Positions 38,049 to 54,631 of a stretch of 64,000 nucleotides of DNA are shown one piece after another. Each line of letters begins with the position of its first letter. Position 1 is the first letter of the stretch. The stretch is taken from contig CM038706.1 in assembly GCA_021613375.1 (NCBI GenBank), positions 23,320,866-23,384,865 of the forward strand. The letters are read 5' to 3'. A program made the translations under genes and the position numbers. The DNA is from Megaleporinus macrocephalus. Taxonomy: Eukaryota; Chordata; Actinopteri; Characiformes; Anostomidae. The notes under the pieces are model-generated. The model ran no database searches, was not told where the DNA came from, and saw only the letters and a list, made by a program, of their open reading frames with translations.

Positions 38049-38605
38049 GGTGGTAGATCATTCACAGCACAGCAGTGATGCTGGTGTTGTGCTGGTATGA
38101 GTGGATCAGACACAGCAGTGCTGCTGGAGTTTATAAATACCTCAGTGTCACTGCTTGACAGAACCAAAACTATCAAGCCAGAAGTGTCCAGTGACCACAA
38201 ATGACTAAAGAATGACCAACACAAACTTTGCAGCAACAGATGAGCTACTGCCTCTGACTTTACATCCACAAGGTGAACCAACAAGGTAGAAGTGTCTATT
38301 TAAGTGTAGACTGCGTCTGATCTTCTCTCACCACTGCAGTGCTGGGAATGACCACGCAAAGAATTCTTGCTCCGTGGTGATCATGTGAGGGTCCCGACAC
38401 TTAATGAATGGGCCAAGGCGAGCGCCAGGTTTATAAAGGCACATACGCCGACCAGCCACTTCTTGCAGTGATACTGCTACTCTGCGGTGGTCCTATGGGC
38501 TCAGCTAACAGAGTCCGCAGAAACACCGATGGATTACAGTCCGTAATAGTAGAACTATAACATGTTCCTATATGGTAAACTGATAAAATGGATTTAACGA
38601 AGTGG
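38049..38605. mobile_element. Decayed second copy of the long-inverted-repeat element
   Basis: Shares long stretches with the 15842-16592 element: GCTGGTATGAGTGGATCAGA followed by CAGCAGTGCTGCTGGAG, then CAGTGTCACTGCTTGAC, GAATGACCAACACAAACT, CAACAGATGAGCTA, AGGTAGAAGTGTCTA, and at the right GTAGAACTA and GATAAAATGGA. The left arm is truncated and the right part is diverged. Confidence 0.75.
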
Positions 38606-39115
38606 CTGCTTGGTGTATTGCATATGTAACGAGTATCAGTGGGCGGGCTTCTGTCTCTTACCCTCCTCTACCGAATCTGTGAAAAGGGCTGCTCGAATCC
38701 TGAGTCGACTCCGGTTCGAAGTGACAGAAAATTCCAGGCAATCTTGATACCAAAAACCAAAAGACATTTGGTCACAAAATCAGAATCAGAATCTTTGTTC
38801 ACGCAGTACAAGAGGCACAAGGAAATTTTCTTATAAAATAAAAAAATAACGTATGTATAAATATAAATATAAACACAAAATAGTACACAAACTAAACTTC
38901 AGGTAAAAGTATGTTCAATATGAGTACAAATAGAAAAATGAGCTGCTGTACTGAGGCATAAATATACCATACGTATAGATAAGAAATATTTTGAGAATTA
39001 AAGAGAGCGTTATTATTAATTAGCAATTAAAGGCTCCTCTGTCAACCAGAGTCCAAAGCTTCGGAGTCGACTCTCGATTCTTTTTTGGGACAGACTCCCA
39101 GTCTAACTGCCGAGT
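38606..39115. other. Intergenic with a possible interspersed repeat
   Basis: 38778-38830 holds AATCAGAATCAGAATCTTTG followed by a stretch ending in AAGGAAATTTTC. This resembles a very common fish interspersed repeat (recalled, unclassified). The remainder is AT-rich without a gene. Confidence 0.4.
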
Positions 39116-39181
39116 GAGCTCGTGACGTCACCCGCCTCCCCTAGTAACCCCGCTCGGCGTCTCCGCAGGAAAAACATCAAC
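39116..39181 (+). promoter_or_regulatory. arl3: arl3 proximal promoter / 5'UTR
   Basis: A perfect CRE palindrome TGACGTCA at 39123-39130 lies 51 bases before the arl3 ATG in a C-rich context. CTAGTAAC downstream of it contains a half-site of the RFX X-box (RGYAAC), which would suit a ciliary gene, but the other half-site is poor. No TATA box. Confidence 0.5.
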
Positions 39182-43521
<4,340 letters not shown>

Positions 43522-45255
43522 GAGCATTAGCACATTTTCAAGCTTTCCAGGCATTGTGTGAAAAAGTGAACACTGGACTATGTGGATTCTTCGCCAGCTG
43601 GTCCAGGTTATAGGGGAATGAACTCTACTCTGACAGCAGCTGGGGAGGACTAGGACAAGACCTTTAACCCCTGACCCTTCCAAACAGCCACCACCACTGC
43701 ACTGCAAGTCCCCTGCAACATTCCCCATGGATCCACCATGTCCTGTCGTCAATTGTACTGTCACTTTACTGTTCCTTCAGCCTACAGCCAAGCCTACAAC
43801 CACCACCCTTAAGATCTACATGTAACTGAGTACTGGAGCTATCAAACCCTAACCTAAACCTACAACATTAGTACTAGGGCCCTACAGTTGCCTAACAAAT
43901 TCATTTCAAGACTGGCCTTTTTTTCTTCCCCCCACTCTGTATGCGTTCTTTCTGCAAAGGCTTGTTACTTCATGTATTGCAGTTTTATGATGTGCGATCA
44001 GCCATGGAAAAATGTGTGGTGGTGCGTCTGTGTGTGTGCGTGGTAAGTGTGGAAACTGGGTTTTGTGTTATTACTTGATGTGGAGTGCTTCTGGTACAGA
44101 GATTTTTTTGACTGCATACTAATTTGAGGTGTCAGAGGACACAGACACATACTGTAGAGTCTTTTTTTCCATTTCCTGGTTTTTATATGTTACTCTTTTT
44201 AGAGTTTGAGAAATATTTCTGAAGAGTGGCCACCTTGTTGTGGTGTTTTTTGGGTTTTTTTGTTTGTTTGTTTGTTAGTTTTTTTGTTCCCTGTGTAACT
44301 TCTGCTCCAAACGAGCATTCTGCTGGCTTGAACTGTAGTGTTATGAAAGCCTAGAAATCAAGTGCACATTCTCTTTTGATTAGTGGGAGATGAGCATCAG
44401 GCTAAGACAGTACATACCTCTGGAAGCGCAGCCACCTCCTCTTCCCTTAGGACAGGACGTGAATGGAATTGTTGACAGGTGTGCTGGTAACAGGTTTAGC
44501 AGGCTTAAGCATCTGGTTGTGACAGCGGAGTTCTTTATATGTGTGAAATTGCATGCTAGCTTCAAGATGGACTGACTCAATGACCAAAGTAGAGGAGAGA
44601 TTTGCACCCTGAGACATCAAGAAAATGTGTGTTAGGATGGTGTGTTTTAATTTTCTGTATCTTTTAACATTCCGTACTTGGTGGGATTTTATGTTGTTAC
44701 TCATAAATTAATGCTGTCAGGACAAAATCTTACATCTTTGTGGAAAACAACAGCTGCCCTGTGCGTATTTTATAATGAATGGACCAACGAAAATGGTCAA
44801 ACCGTTTTACATTAAATTCAATGAGAACTTATTCCTTGACTGTAAGGTTACCATTTTAGACATAAAAGGTTTTGTTCTGGCAGTGACAATATGCTATCAC
44901 TGTATTTTTTTTTCTTTTATCCAAATGCTTCTCTTTTTTTAATTAATGAATTCTTTTAAAATAGGCTATAAGGAAAAATGTTATTTACAATTTGGTTTGT
45001 TTTTACAGCATCTTCTAGCATGATTTCCAGCATAATAACTGTACTGCAAAGAAAGTAGACACTGCTAAAGTAGTGGACCAACAGCTTCCATTCCATGAAT
45101 TAAACACTAGGTTCACACCAGGAGAAAACCAGGAAAGTGGATGATATAAACTGTGTCTTTAAATAATTTGTTGGGGTTTATTTTTAGTTTTTTTGTGAGT
45201 TTGTGTTGTTTTGGTTTTGTTTTTCATATTTAACGAATAAAATGGCACGGCTCTT
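43522..45255 (+). other. arl3: arl3 3'UTR
   Basis: About 1.7 kb between the arl3 stop and AATAAA at 45236-45241, which is followed by T/G-rich sequence. No other coding exon was found; the open frames in it have no homology that I recognise. Confidence 0.6.
45236..45241 (+). other. arl3: arl3 poly(A) signal
   Basis: AATAAA preceded by a long T/G-rich run and followed by TTTGTTAATTTTCTTGTGTTTG, a typical downstream element. Confidence 0.65.
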
Positions 45256-46570
45256 GAACCATTTGTTAATTTTCTTGTGTTTGATTCTCTCTCTAAACAA
45301 GCATGCTGAGGCTGACAGTGTAACTTGGGTACGCTCTCATTTCGTTTTTCTCTGTGGTACATGGTGGGTCATACCAAACCTGGGCTTGCGATAGTTTTAG
45401 GAAGGTGTGGGAGGCTGTTAAAATTGAATGCAGCCCACATGCTGAATGTAAAGCAGGCCTGGCATGATAAAGCAGTTTCATAATGATGAATTCAACTCCT
45501 CTGAATAAGAGACTCTTACATAGTTTGATTTATAGCAGAGAGGCAGTTTTGTAGGGTATTGTTTCAGTTACATGGTTCAGTCAAACTAATTTCTATTCAT
45601 ATTCTTTTATGCAAAAGGAGAAGTAGCCACACTCGTCCTCCTATGATCCACAGTAATGTACAATACCTCATTTAGTACCGTTTATCTGTAGTATCTTTTC
45701 CATTTTTCACTGTCTTCTTTTGTAGACCAAAACACGACTCTTCTTTCATGTAGATCAAAGTTTTCATTTTTTTTAGCTCTTCATTCCTAAAGCTTTTTCT
45801 AATTTAATAAATGAACAGAAGGCCCTTTACTCCTGCTCCACCCTGGGCGTAGAGTCAACAGCGTAAATGTTAATTTATGATTGATGGGATGGTGGTTTGG
45901 GCATTGGGGTCAGTCTGGGGTTGGCTGGCAAAGTTTTTGGTTGCTGGGGAGATACCAAACCTAAATGTCATTCAGTATTATAATTTATTAACACATGCTA
46001 TAAAAACACTAATTCTGTAGTGGCTAGCTTACATTCTAATATGGATAGCATAAGCTACACTGCCACCTCATATCTTCTTAATGATGCTTCTAAAAATTAC
46101 ATTTAGTCTCATTAACATACTTGGTAACTTTTCACCTTTAAGGCTAAACAATGGGGCTGTGCTTGTCCCTCTTTCAATCAAAACACAAGTAAATTGATTT
46201 ACTATAAAATCCAAAAACCATTTCATTTAATTGAAGTCAAAATCCAATATACTTTAATCAACTGCTGATTTAGAACAAATAGATTTACTACTGTTTTGAT
46301 TCAGGTGCATTAAATTACAAAGGCTCGCCTTTACAACAGAGTGCTTATGCTCTTTCTTGAATGTGCCTTGAGTTTTTAGTCTGTCACACCTTTTTCTCAA
46401 ATAAGATTATAGCATAAAATGCATTTTTATGACATATCAGTCTGAAATATTAATTTTCCTTCTCTAGCCATTTGCGTGCTCGGTTTGTAATGTGCATTGC
46501 TGTGTAGCTTAGACTGAGCCAAGGGTTGTGGGAATGTAAAAGCATAAATTATGGCATCTTAAACATTGAA
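45256..46570. other. Intergenic, nothing recognised
   Basis: AT-rich sequence after the arl3 3' end. No exon, tRNA or repeat was identified with confidence. Confidence 0.5.
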
Positions 46571-46733
46571 CAAGTTTTTTCATAAACGTTTTAAATTTTA
46601 ACATTCAAAATGTAATTTTTGGGGTTTACTAGAATAGAAATACATGCTTCAGTTTACCCAAGAGAAATATTTTTTTTCTCATACTGTACATCTCGCTATC
46701 TTAAACACTTTGTTAGAGTTCCTGTGTCTTTAA

Positions 46734-47005
46734 CCCTGCTGTTATGTCATGGGTCAATCTGACCCGTCTCCACTTTGAATTGTTTGAAATATTGTTTGAA
46801 ATCTCTGAGGAAAAAGTTTATTAAATAGCTATTACAATTGTAAATATACAAGATGTTCTTATAATTTATATTTCTAAATCTTCTGAAAGTTTTATTGGTT
46901 TGACTTAACTATTTGCTTGTTTTTGAGTGTACTTAAACCGTGCGGGTCAATTTGATACGTATCTTTATGAATGTGTTTTTTTTTTATTTTAATATATTAG
47001 GAGGG
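46734..47005. mobile_element. TTAA-flanked piggyBac-like MITE, 272 bp
   Basis: Flanked on both sides by TTAA (46730-46733 and 47006-47009). The left end is CCCTGCTGTTATGTCATGGG and the right end is the complement beginning CCCTCCTAATATATT. Matching subterminal motifs read GGGTCAATCTGACCCG on the left and CGGGTCAATTTGA on the right. TTAA duplication is the hallmark of piggyBac-type transposition; there is no coding capacity. It is inserted inside the older hAT-like element. Confidence 0.75.
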
Positions 47006-48002
47006 TTAAGTACTAGTGAGGCCAGTGTGCTCTGATTGGTCAACCACCAGGGCAGTATCATACTATATGTTCCACCCCGCACTGCTGTGGTTATCCTTAC
47101 AACAGTTCTGCTGTATCAGTTTGAGCCTGAATCTGATCCTGAAAGTTAGGTAGAACAAGTAAGTAGAGTCACCTTCACATGCTGAACTGGAGTAGGACGA
47201 TTTAGAGCGGTTTTTACTTTTTAGCTCTCAGTGTGTTGTGTGTGTGGACAGTGCTGGAAGAGGTTATTTTTTAAATGTATTTCACTACAAAACATAAAAT
47301 ACATGTCCTAAACTTTGTAACATATTCTGGTAGATTACTCAATGTGAGTAACATATTCTAAATACTTTGGAATATTTTAACATTTTCTTACATTTTAAAA
47401 CAGTATAAATGTGTCAATAACACCCTGCTTACTTAAGAAGAATATTATGTTGTCTTCTTTGACGGTAGCAACTAGCTGAAGAGTTTTCCTGAATGTATAC
47501 AATTGCTGGAAAAGAATCAAGAATATAAAGGTATGTAAACACTAAATATTCAACGCTTTGTCTGAAAAAAAACCCCCAAAAACCCAGTACTTTTTTAAAC
47601 GATTTATTTCGACAGCGGTCAGCAAGCTGTATTATTTGTCTGCTTCATCGTTCAGTGGAAGCGCTGCCATAGAGAAATACCCTAAACCGTTATGCTAACC
47701 ACGTTGTATCTTAGGCTAAACATTTCAGCACGAACAAGCATGCGTACAGTTAAAACAGTGTGCAGAAATGTTAAATCATACTTACACGTGAATGCCAGTA
47801 ACAGATATCCTATATTGTCTGTAAACTTGGAACTGCGTTAAGACTAACGTTAGATGGTGCTAACTACAGGCATCAGACATGTTATCTAGCGCTAGTTAGC
47901 ATACAGGAGACTGTCAGCTGATATAGGCAGTTATCTATATCTACAGAGTTTGGATAGCCAAGCTAAGCTAACCAATACGCTGCAGACCAAAATAAAACTT
48001 AC

Positions 48003-48176
48003 TTCAGGATGCTTCTTCAGGTTGGAAGAGGAATCTTTGAACGCTAAAAGCAAGTTAGTAGCTGGCAAACAAAGCTTGCATGGCACAATGATGTTTCGCT
48101 CTCCTTTTTCTTCCTTAAACGTGAAGTTTGAATTTTGAAGACAGAAACTAATTTCTCTCCTGGCTGTATCGTGCAA
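48003..48176 (-). pseudogene. BED zinc-finger exon of a hAT transposase (relic)
   Basis: Read on the minus strand from an ATG at 48176, the 58-codon exon contains VPCKLCLPATN (Cys33, Cys36) and SSSNLKKH (His56), the spacing of a BED-type DNA-binding zinc finger. The exon ends at HPE with a perfect GTAAGT donor (48002-47997), so the last zinc ligand would be in a downstream exon that is missing here. The rest of the transposase (RNase H-like and dimerisation parts) was not found in this window. It is not likely to be a working gene. Confidence 0.6.
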
Positions 48177-48710
48177 GCTCCATAATGAAAAGGCAACTAA
48201 CGAAACCGCAGGAAAACATGTAGTTGCGTGTTTTATTCAAGAGCTTCTGTGAAATACTTGGAATCGCTGTAATTTAATTTGAGAGTGAATAAACACGTTA
48301 AATAGATAAATCTTTTTATGTAATCCATTAATTCTACCATAATTTTACCACTGTATTTTGAATACTATCTATTTACTTTGTAACTGTATCAGAACGCATT
48401 TACCATGTTTTGTTTTCTAAATTACATGTAGGCAGTTACTCCCCAGCACTGTGTGTGGGTGTGTCAAGCTTGCAGGTAGGTAGGCAACAAGTATTGTGTT
48501 ATGAGATGACACCACCATGTAACAGAGAAAGGGCTGGAATTACAACAAGGTGGTGTTTCAAGCTGCTTGAGAAAGGTGGTTTCTCTGGGTGAAATGTTCT
48601 CCCTCTGGTTTTTACTTTCAGGTTTATAAATTCAAAGACCATTTACACACAAAACCCTATATCGCACACTAAAGGTAAAAACAAGAAAAGCTTTTATATC
48701 CCCTTTCATT

Positions 48711-51700
48711 TTGTTTGCCCTGAGCTAGTTATTGTTATTAGCTTTACAAATTTTATTACTTAGCCATGCTATATGTTTATTTGCTTATAGACTAATCTTT
48801 GTTAATCTGATTATCATTTCTACCCGTCCCACCATGGTGCACTTTAATACTGTACAGCAGCTGAAGGACGTATATTTTACTGTATGTTATATTTTTACTT
48901 CACTACTTTCACTTCTGCTGGGCCTGTTAGCCTGTTAGCTATCTCCTGTTACAAAGAATATTGAAAACAGACCAGTTAAACTATTTACAAAAATAAAAAT
49001 ACATTTGAAAACAGACCAGTTAAACCTTTTAGTATAAAAATACATAAGGATTAGTGATGATGTGTTGTTTTCAAACAAGTCGGCTCACTGAGCTGGCTCT
49101 TTTTGCCCACTTCTAATAAGCACTAGTTGTGGTATAGCTTGTACATAGACCGACATGCAAAGGCAATGTAGAACGTAAACTGATGAACTTTGTTGGTGTT
49201 TTTTTATCTGTTTCGCTCTTGTGGTTAATTTACACCATTATGGTATTTGCTCTGCATACTGCAAGCCTTTAGGTTTAATTAATTAAAACATTTATTAATA
49301 AGTAATAAAAATATCTACTAAGTTTGCATTGCATGTAGACTCCAAGTAGATTGTAAATGGAATGTAATACAATGACAGTATGAGTCTGCAAATTTGGGAA
49401 AGGGATTGAATAATGATGGTTTCAGCTGCAACACAGAGAGAGAGCCTTCAACTACAGACAGACCGAGCTCACAGATAAATAAACAAACATTATTCTGCAC
49501 TGTCCTTTAAATCTGCTGTTGTTTTTGTTAGAAATGTGCTGGTTTAGTAGAATATTAATTGGATTTAAATTTTTATTCCATTATTTCTTTTTCACTGTAT
49601 ATCGGGGGAGCATGCCTCCCCCTACACTCTCTTAGATGATGCCCTGAGTAAATGTGCTGGTGTGGTAAGGTAAGCAGCACTGCTATGTTTCAGCAGAAGC
49701 GCCCCCTCCCCCCCTCAAAGGGCAGGCCTAATGTCATCACGCCATCAAGCCTTATGTTACTATGGGAACCTCTCCAGCTGCCGTATTGCTCAGGTGAAAG
49801 GCTCGAGACATGCATCTCCAAAGCGCTCTACGTGTCCTCCATAGATCCTGCTTGTGCCGTTACCTTGAACCTGGTGAATGTCATTTGTTGGTAATTGATG
49901 AAAGAATCTCTAGAGACCTTGTATTCAGTCGCCCCCAAAGTGAAAGGACATTAAAGCTCTCATCTTGCTTTTATGACCCACACTTTCACATTTGCTATAT
50001 CTTCTGTTGCGTTTCTGATTCAGACTGAGCAGGTCTGATTAGCAGGCCTAGTAGCCTGGGCTGTTGAATCTGTCCACAGAGAAGTATAATTTTCAGTGTA
50101 CAGTGTACACTTTCTCTTAGTCACTGTTCCTCCCCCCCAGCGTCAACCTTTTACTCTATCCCAAAGCTCAACAGACACTATAGCCTGTCTAAGACCTGTC
50201 AACACCATTAATGACCTGCTGCTTTGCCTGATCACAGGTTAAAATAGCCTTTCAGCGCTGTGGGTGTGGGCAGTGTTTGAGTCTGTCCCCTGAATGATTT
50301 CGGTCAGGGCCGGAACTCTGGAGGGGCCACCTGAACCGTGAAGGACATGGTGATGAGGTGTGTCACCTGCTGTGGAGCTCCCCTCCTCCCTCTAGCGCCT
50401 CCTAAGAGAAAGGCCTTCAGGAGAGGTGCTGGATGGAATGAGATCCTGACACCCAGCAAGGGTGACAATGGAAAGCCTTTAGCCCCCCACAGACTGAACC
50501 ATCATGGGTAATAGTACCAGGAATATTTTGATGTGTGAACTGCAAACCGATGTGACTTTCTTCTTTTCTTTATTTAATTATTTTAGCCATCAATCATTAG
50601 TAATGCTGCTCACTTGACATTTTAGCTGGGTCAAATCTGATTGTCTAAATGCAACTCTAGTCTAAATTGATGTATGTCTTTTCTTTAACCCCTTAAAATC
50701 CTACAATTACATTATTATTACATAATAAGACTTTATTCAGTCACTACAAGAACTACAACACAAACTTATTCATAGGTAATAGAAGTGTGTAGTAACAATG
50801 TAGGCCCACCTGAAATGCCTGGGTACTAGAAAACACTAGACACCAAAAATTAATAGAAAGCTTGGTCTTTAAAGTTTGATGAGAGTTCAAAATCCACTGA
50901 CTGGACCTTTTGACCAAAACCCTTTTTCTTTGAGTGACCTTTTAACTGAATTATGTGAATTTTATTACAACCCCTAGTCCACGTTTAGACAATGTGTGAA
51001 ATTCTAATAAAAACAAAAAGCACTAAATAGCAAATTCAGGTTGAAAACAGTAAAAACAATATTTTTGTCTTGCCTCCAAATTTGATTCCAACAACACGTT
51101 CCAACAAAATGAGGAGTGTAGTATGTTTCCAGTCATACATTATATTTGCTTTCAAAGGCACGTAATAAACTTATGGGCTGAAGAAAGTGTAATATTGTGA
51201 TGCTGGCACAGAAGATGACACATGTCAAAAGTTCTTTTATTACACAAGGCAGCTGAGGAGAACCAGCGGCATAGTCGGTAGGTCACCTTTAGCCATTCAC
51301 TCTTACTTAATAGTAGATTCACAGACCCACCTACTACCCCACAGCCCAACACATTAACACATAACCACAACCAAATTAGAGAAAAGTCTATTTACCCACA
51401 GCCTTGGTGCCTCCCGTGAGCCTATTACTTGGCCTCCCTGCATAGCCACATCTCCTGCAGGCACGCATGGTAACAGCGGGATAGCACAATATTTTACCAT
51501 TCTCCTGTTGTACTAGTCTTCGGCTTTGCATTCATACAGGCCCTTTGTTGGCCTATTTTGACTTTAATACATATTTCGAATGTGAGGCCTGGACTGAAAG
51601 TAGTCCTGCCTACCAACTGCATTCTCTGATCATGCAGCCATGTTGTTGTAACGTGTGCAGAATGTCGCTTGGTGTTGTTATGTTGAAATGACCATGGACA

Positions 51701-53726
51701 TCCCTGTGAAAGACAGAGCCTACAACCAGTATATACTTCCCCAAAATCAGTGTTAATGGTGTTTTTTCAGATACCACAATACCATGACAGATGTTTGCGT
51801 TACGTTGGTAATAATTTGTATTTCTTTGGCCCAAAGAAAGCAACATCCATCCTTATTCATAAGAGACTTGGCCATTCCTGGATGCTCCTTAAATCCACAC
51901 ATGCCTGCATCACTTGTTTAAGATGTCTTTTCACAATGTTCCTGATCTTAAACTGTTCCTGTCCCAGTTTTTGGCATCAATTTCAGAATGAGCTTATATT
52001 AAAAAAAACAAAACAATTTAATAAAAAAGTGGATCTGAGGGACAATGATTCAGTCTCACTTCCTGCTCAAAAATGTGGGGGTGTGGCTAAAATATATGCG
52101 TGATATGAAATGTGGGATAGTGTTATACCTCAAAATATAAGGGTTTGGCGGTGTGAAACAGCCACTCCCCAAAAGAAAGTACACTTTAAATTATGATTTA
52201 GTATATTGTTGCTGTCCAATCTCCAAAATTGCCACTTTATAGAAAAGACCAAAAACATACTTTATTTGTAATGTCAAGTCAATGGAATCAAAATTCTTTC
52301 CAAGATATTTTTTTACACCATGTAAATGACCATTGGCATGTGCAAATAATGTAGAAAACTCAAAACTCAAAATCAACAAAAATAGAGATTCATGTTTTTC
52401 ATTGGAAAGTGACGATATGTTTAGACTATTAATATCACTATTAATGCTCGGTAATTATCCATGGTCTAAATACTTCATTGTATTCTAATTGTTTCTTATA
52501 CTGTGGGATTATAGTGTGAACTATATTCAGTGGAAAACTCCATATAAACAATGTTTAAAATGAAGCAGATTTTAATACCATTCACAAATTACCTAACTCT
52601 GAAGTAGGAGCCTCAGAGTTCTCATTTTGCTACCTGGTGGCTGGTGCCTCGTTCAAAGCTCTATGTCATGGCCTGAGCCTGGTACACAGTTAAAGTTTGC
52701 TCGCACGTATCCAAGGAAACCCGTGCCCACCTGAGAAGTAACATCAGGACATGTGAAAGATAATTGGTCCACAGAGACTCTCTTAAAGATGGTATAGATA
52801 GTATAGCACTGAAATACATTCTACTGTAACAGATCCTTTGAATAAAACCACAGTGAGAAACCAGTTATATCTATTTCTGATTCCTCTTTACGACTCGCTT
52901 CAGTCTTTCCTCTTGCACATGTAGCACGTGGTGAGGTGTGATGATGGCTGGTTTTGGTCTGTGTGTAGTCACTCTGTGTTAACTTACTGACTTGGGCTGA
53001 GTCATGATGACGCACATGCTCAGGAAACACAGTGAGTGGAGAGTTGCCTGGAACAGGTTACAGTAAAACCTACACATGAAACGCAAGACAGTTATAGGCC
53101 ACCACATGCTGGAAGCAACGCCTCTTGCGTAATGTAGCACAGCGCAGCAGATACATGGACTGATTTACACTGAGGGCACTGATACACACTCACTGATACA
53201 AGTTCATTTTACTCTCTACAAAATTTAAAGGAATAACATTTTTTTTCTAGATTTAAAAGAATAAAACTTTTAACACTATTTAGTGACTGTCAGTTGTTTT
53301 TTTATCAGCTAACTAAGGGAGCATTGAGTCGATGGCTTTTTTTGTATTGAATTTGAAAAAGTAGGTATATATGAACATGAAACACTGAGACAATTGATAA
53401 ACAGCTATAAACCGACAAATACATTTATGACTACAAAACATAGATAATATTCCTGTAACAAAACTAATAAAGAAAAAAATTAAAGAAGGCAAGAGTATGG
53501 CTTATTAATTTTAAAAGGTAGATGGAAGAACCTAAAACCAGTTGGATAATTCATTTTGATTGACCAGCTGTGGATGACATATGGTAGATTTCAAAATGGC
53601 CTGGTTGTGGGTTTAATTCAACATGATGAAAGATAATAGACTAAAGGAAAAACATCCACACAGCAAAACATATCAGAAGATTTTACTTGCATTAATTTCT
53701 ATCAGACATATTACAAGAGTTCTTAA
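48711..53726. other. Gene-poor interval
   Basis: No exon recognised on either strand. The open frames are short, unspliced and without homology that I can name. The stretch around 49640-50500 is richer in GC and in Cys/Pro-type frames, but I can assign no function. Confidence 0.45.
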
Positions 53727-54240
53727 AGGGGCCCTATTATGCTCAGTTTCAGTGCTTAATATTAAATTTTTTAAGGTCTATTAAAATAGATTCAGCTTGC
53801 TAAAAACACAACCTTTGTCTCATACTGTATATCTGTATTCATCCTCTGCCTGAAACACTGTTAGAGCTCCTGTGTCTTTAAGCCCTGCCGCTCAATGACT
53901 CCAGTGTGGTCTGATTTGTCAGTTCACCCACTCTGTTCCGACTGGTCAACCACCAGAGAGATTGAAAGTGGTCTCATTGCGTGAGGTCATGCCAAGCATA
54001 CTGACAGGCGAGCAATTAGGACTGTGTTACAAAATGACATCACCTTGTAACAAAAAAAGGGCAGGAATTCCAATATGGCATTTCAGGCAACTAATGAAAG
54101 TGTTTTCTGTGAGGGAGAGTTTTCTGTGAGGGAGAGTTTCTCTATCTGGCGTGTACTTTGGGCCTTTTAACCTTACGCAGTGAGCTACATAACACATTAA
54201 AAAAAGATAAAAACTGGGAAAGCATAATACGTCTCCTTTT
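53727..54240. mobile_element. Short non-autonomous relative of the 46.6-48.7 kb element
   Basis: The terminal inverted repeats are AAAGGGGCCCTATTATGC at left and the complement of GCATAATACGTCTCCTTT at right. The interior carries both halves of the larger element but not the 1.3-kb middle with the BED exon. It also lacks the TTAA-flanked insertion: at the corresponding point it reads CTGTGTCTTTAAGCCCTG, an unoccupied TTAA. It includes a small tandem duplication, TTTTCTGTGAGGGAGAG twice, near 54102-54137. Confidence 0.75.
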
Positions 54241-54605
54241 CATTTGGGAATGACACCCACTACTGAATGACAGGAGGCCTATAAACGCAGAGCTGTATGA
54301 TTCCAAAAATGAGAACTAGCATGTGCACTTTAATTAAAAACAATGGTTTGGCCTGTGGCCTTTATGTTGGCTTTTATGTTGTTTACTTTACAGTCACTTC
54401 TTATAGACAGTGCAAGAGATTTGAGAGTGAGTGTCATTGGAATTAGAGAAGTCAAGTTCAGCCATGCCCTGTATGTGCACATATGTGTATGTATGTTCTG
54501 GTATCAACTTGTCAGTGCGTCACTACAATGGTGTGCATTTGCTTATGTTCACAGGGGTGTGGCTAGATGTGCTTGACAGCTGTGTGTTTCTATGACAGCC
54601 TTCCA

Positions 54606-54631
54606 TGTGTGTGTGTGTGTGTGTGTGTGTG
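54606..54631. repeat. (TG)n microsatellite
   Basis: About 13 uninterrupted TG units. Confidence 0.95.

Larger units (their letters stand above)
46570..48710 (-). mobile_element. hAT-like DNA transposon remnant
   Basis: Both halves match the short element at 53727-54240. The left half (from about 46620) shares TCTCATACTGTA, TGTTAGAG(T/C)TCCTGTGTC and GGTCAACCACCAG. The right half (about 48490-48710) shares TTGTGTTA, GATGACA(C/T)CA, TGTAACA, AGGGC(T/A)GGAATT and the end TCCCCTTTCATTT. Between them lie about 1.3 kb absent from the short copy, including a minus-strand BED zinc-finger exon at 48003-48176. The transposase catalytic body is not present, so this is an internally deleted copy. The left boundary is uncertain. 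A 272-bp TTAA-flanked element is inserted at 46734-47005. The hAT assignment rests on the BED finger; no 8-bp target duplication was confirmed. Confidence 0.6.

Noticed and set aside
38690..38720. GGTTCGAAGTGAC resembling a tRNA T-loop or SINE B box
   Set aside because: No A box or cloverleaf could be found at the right distance upstream.
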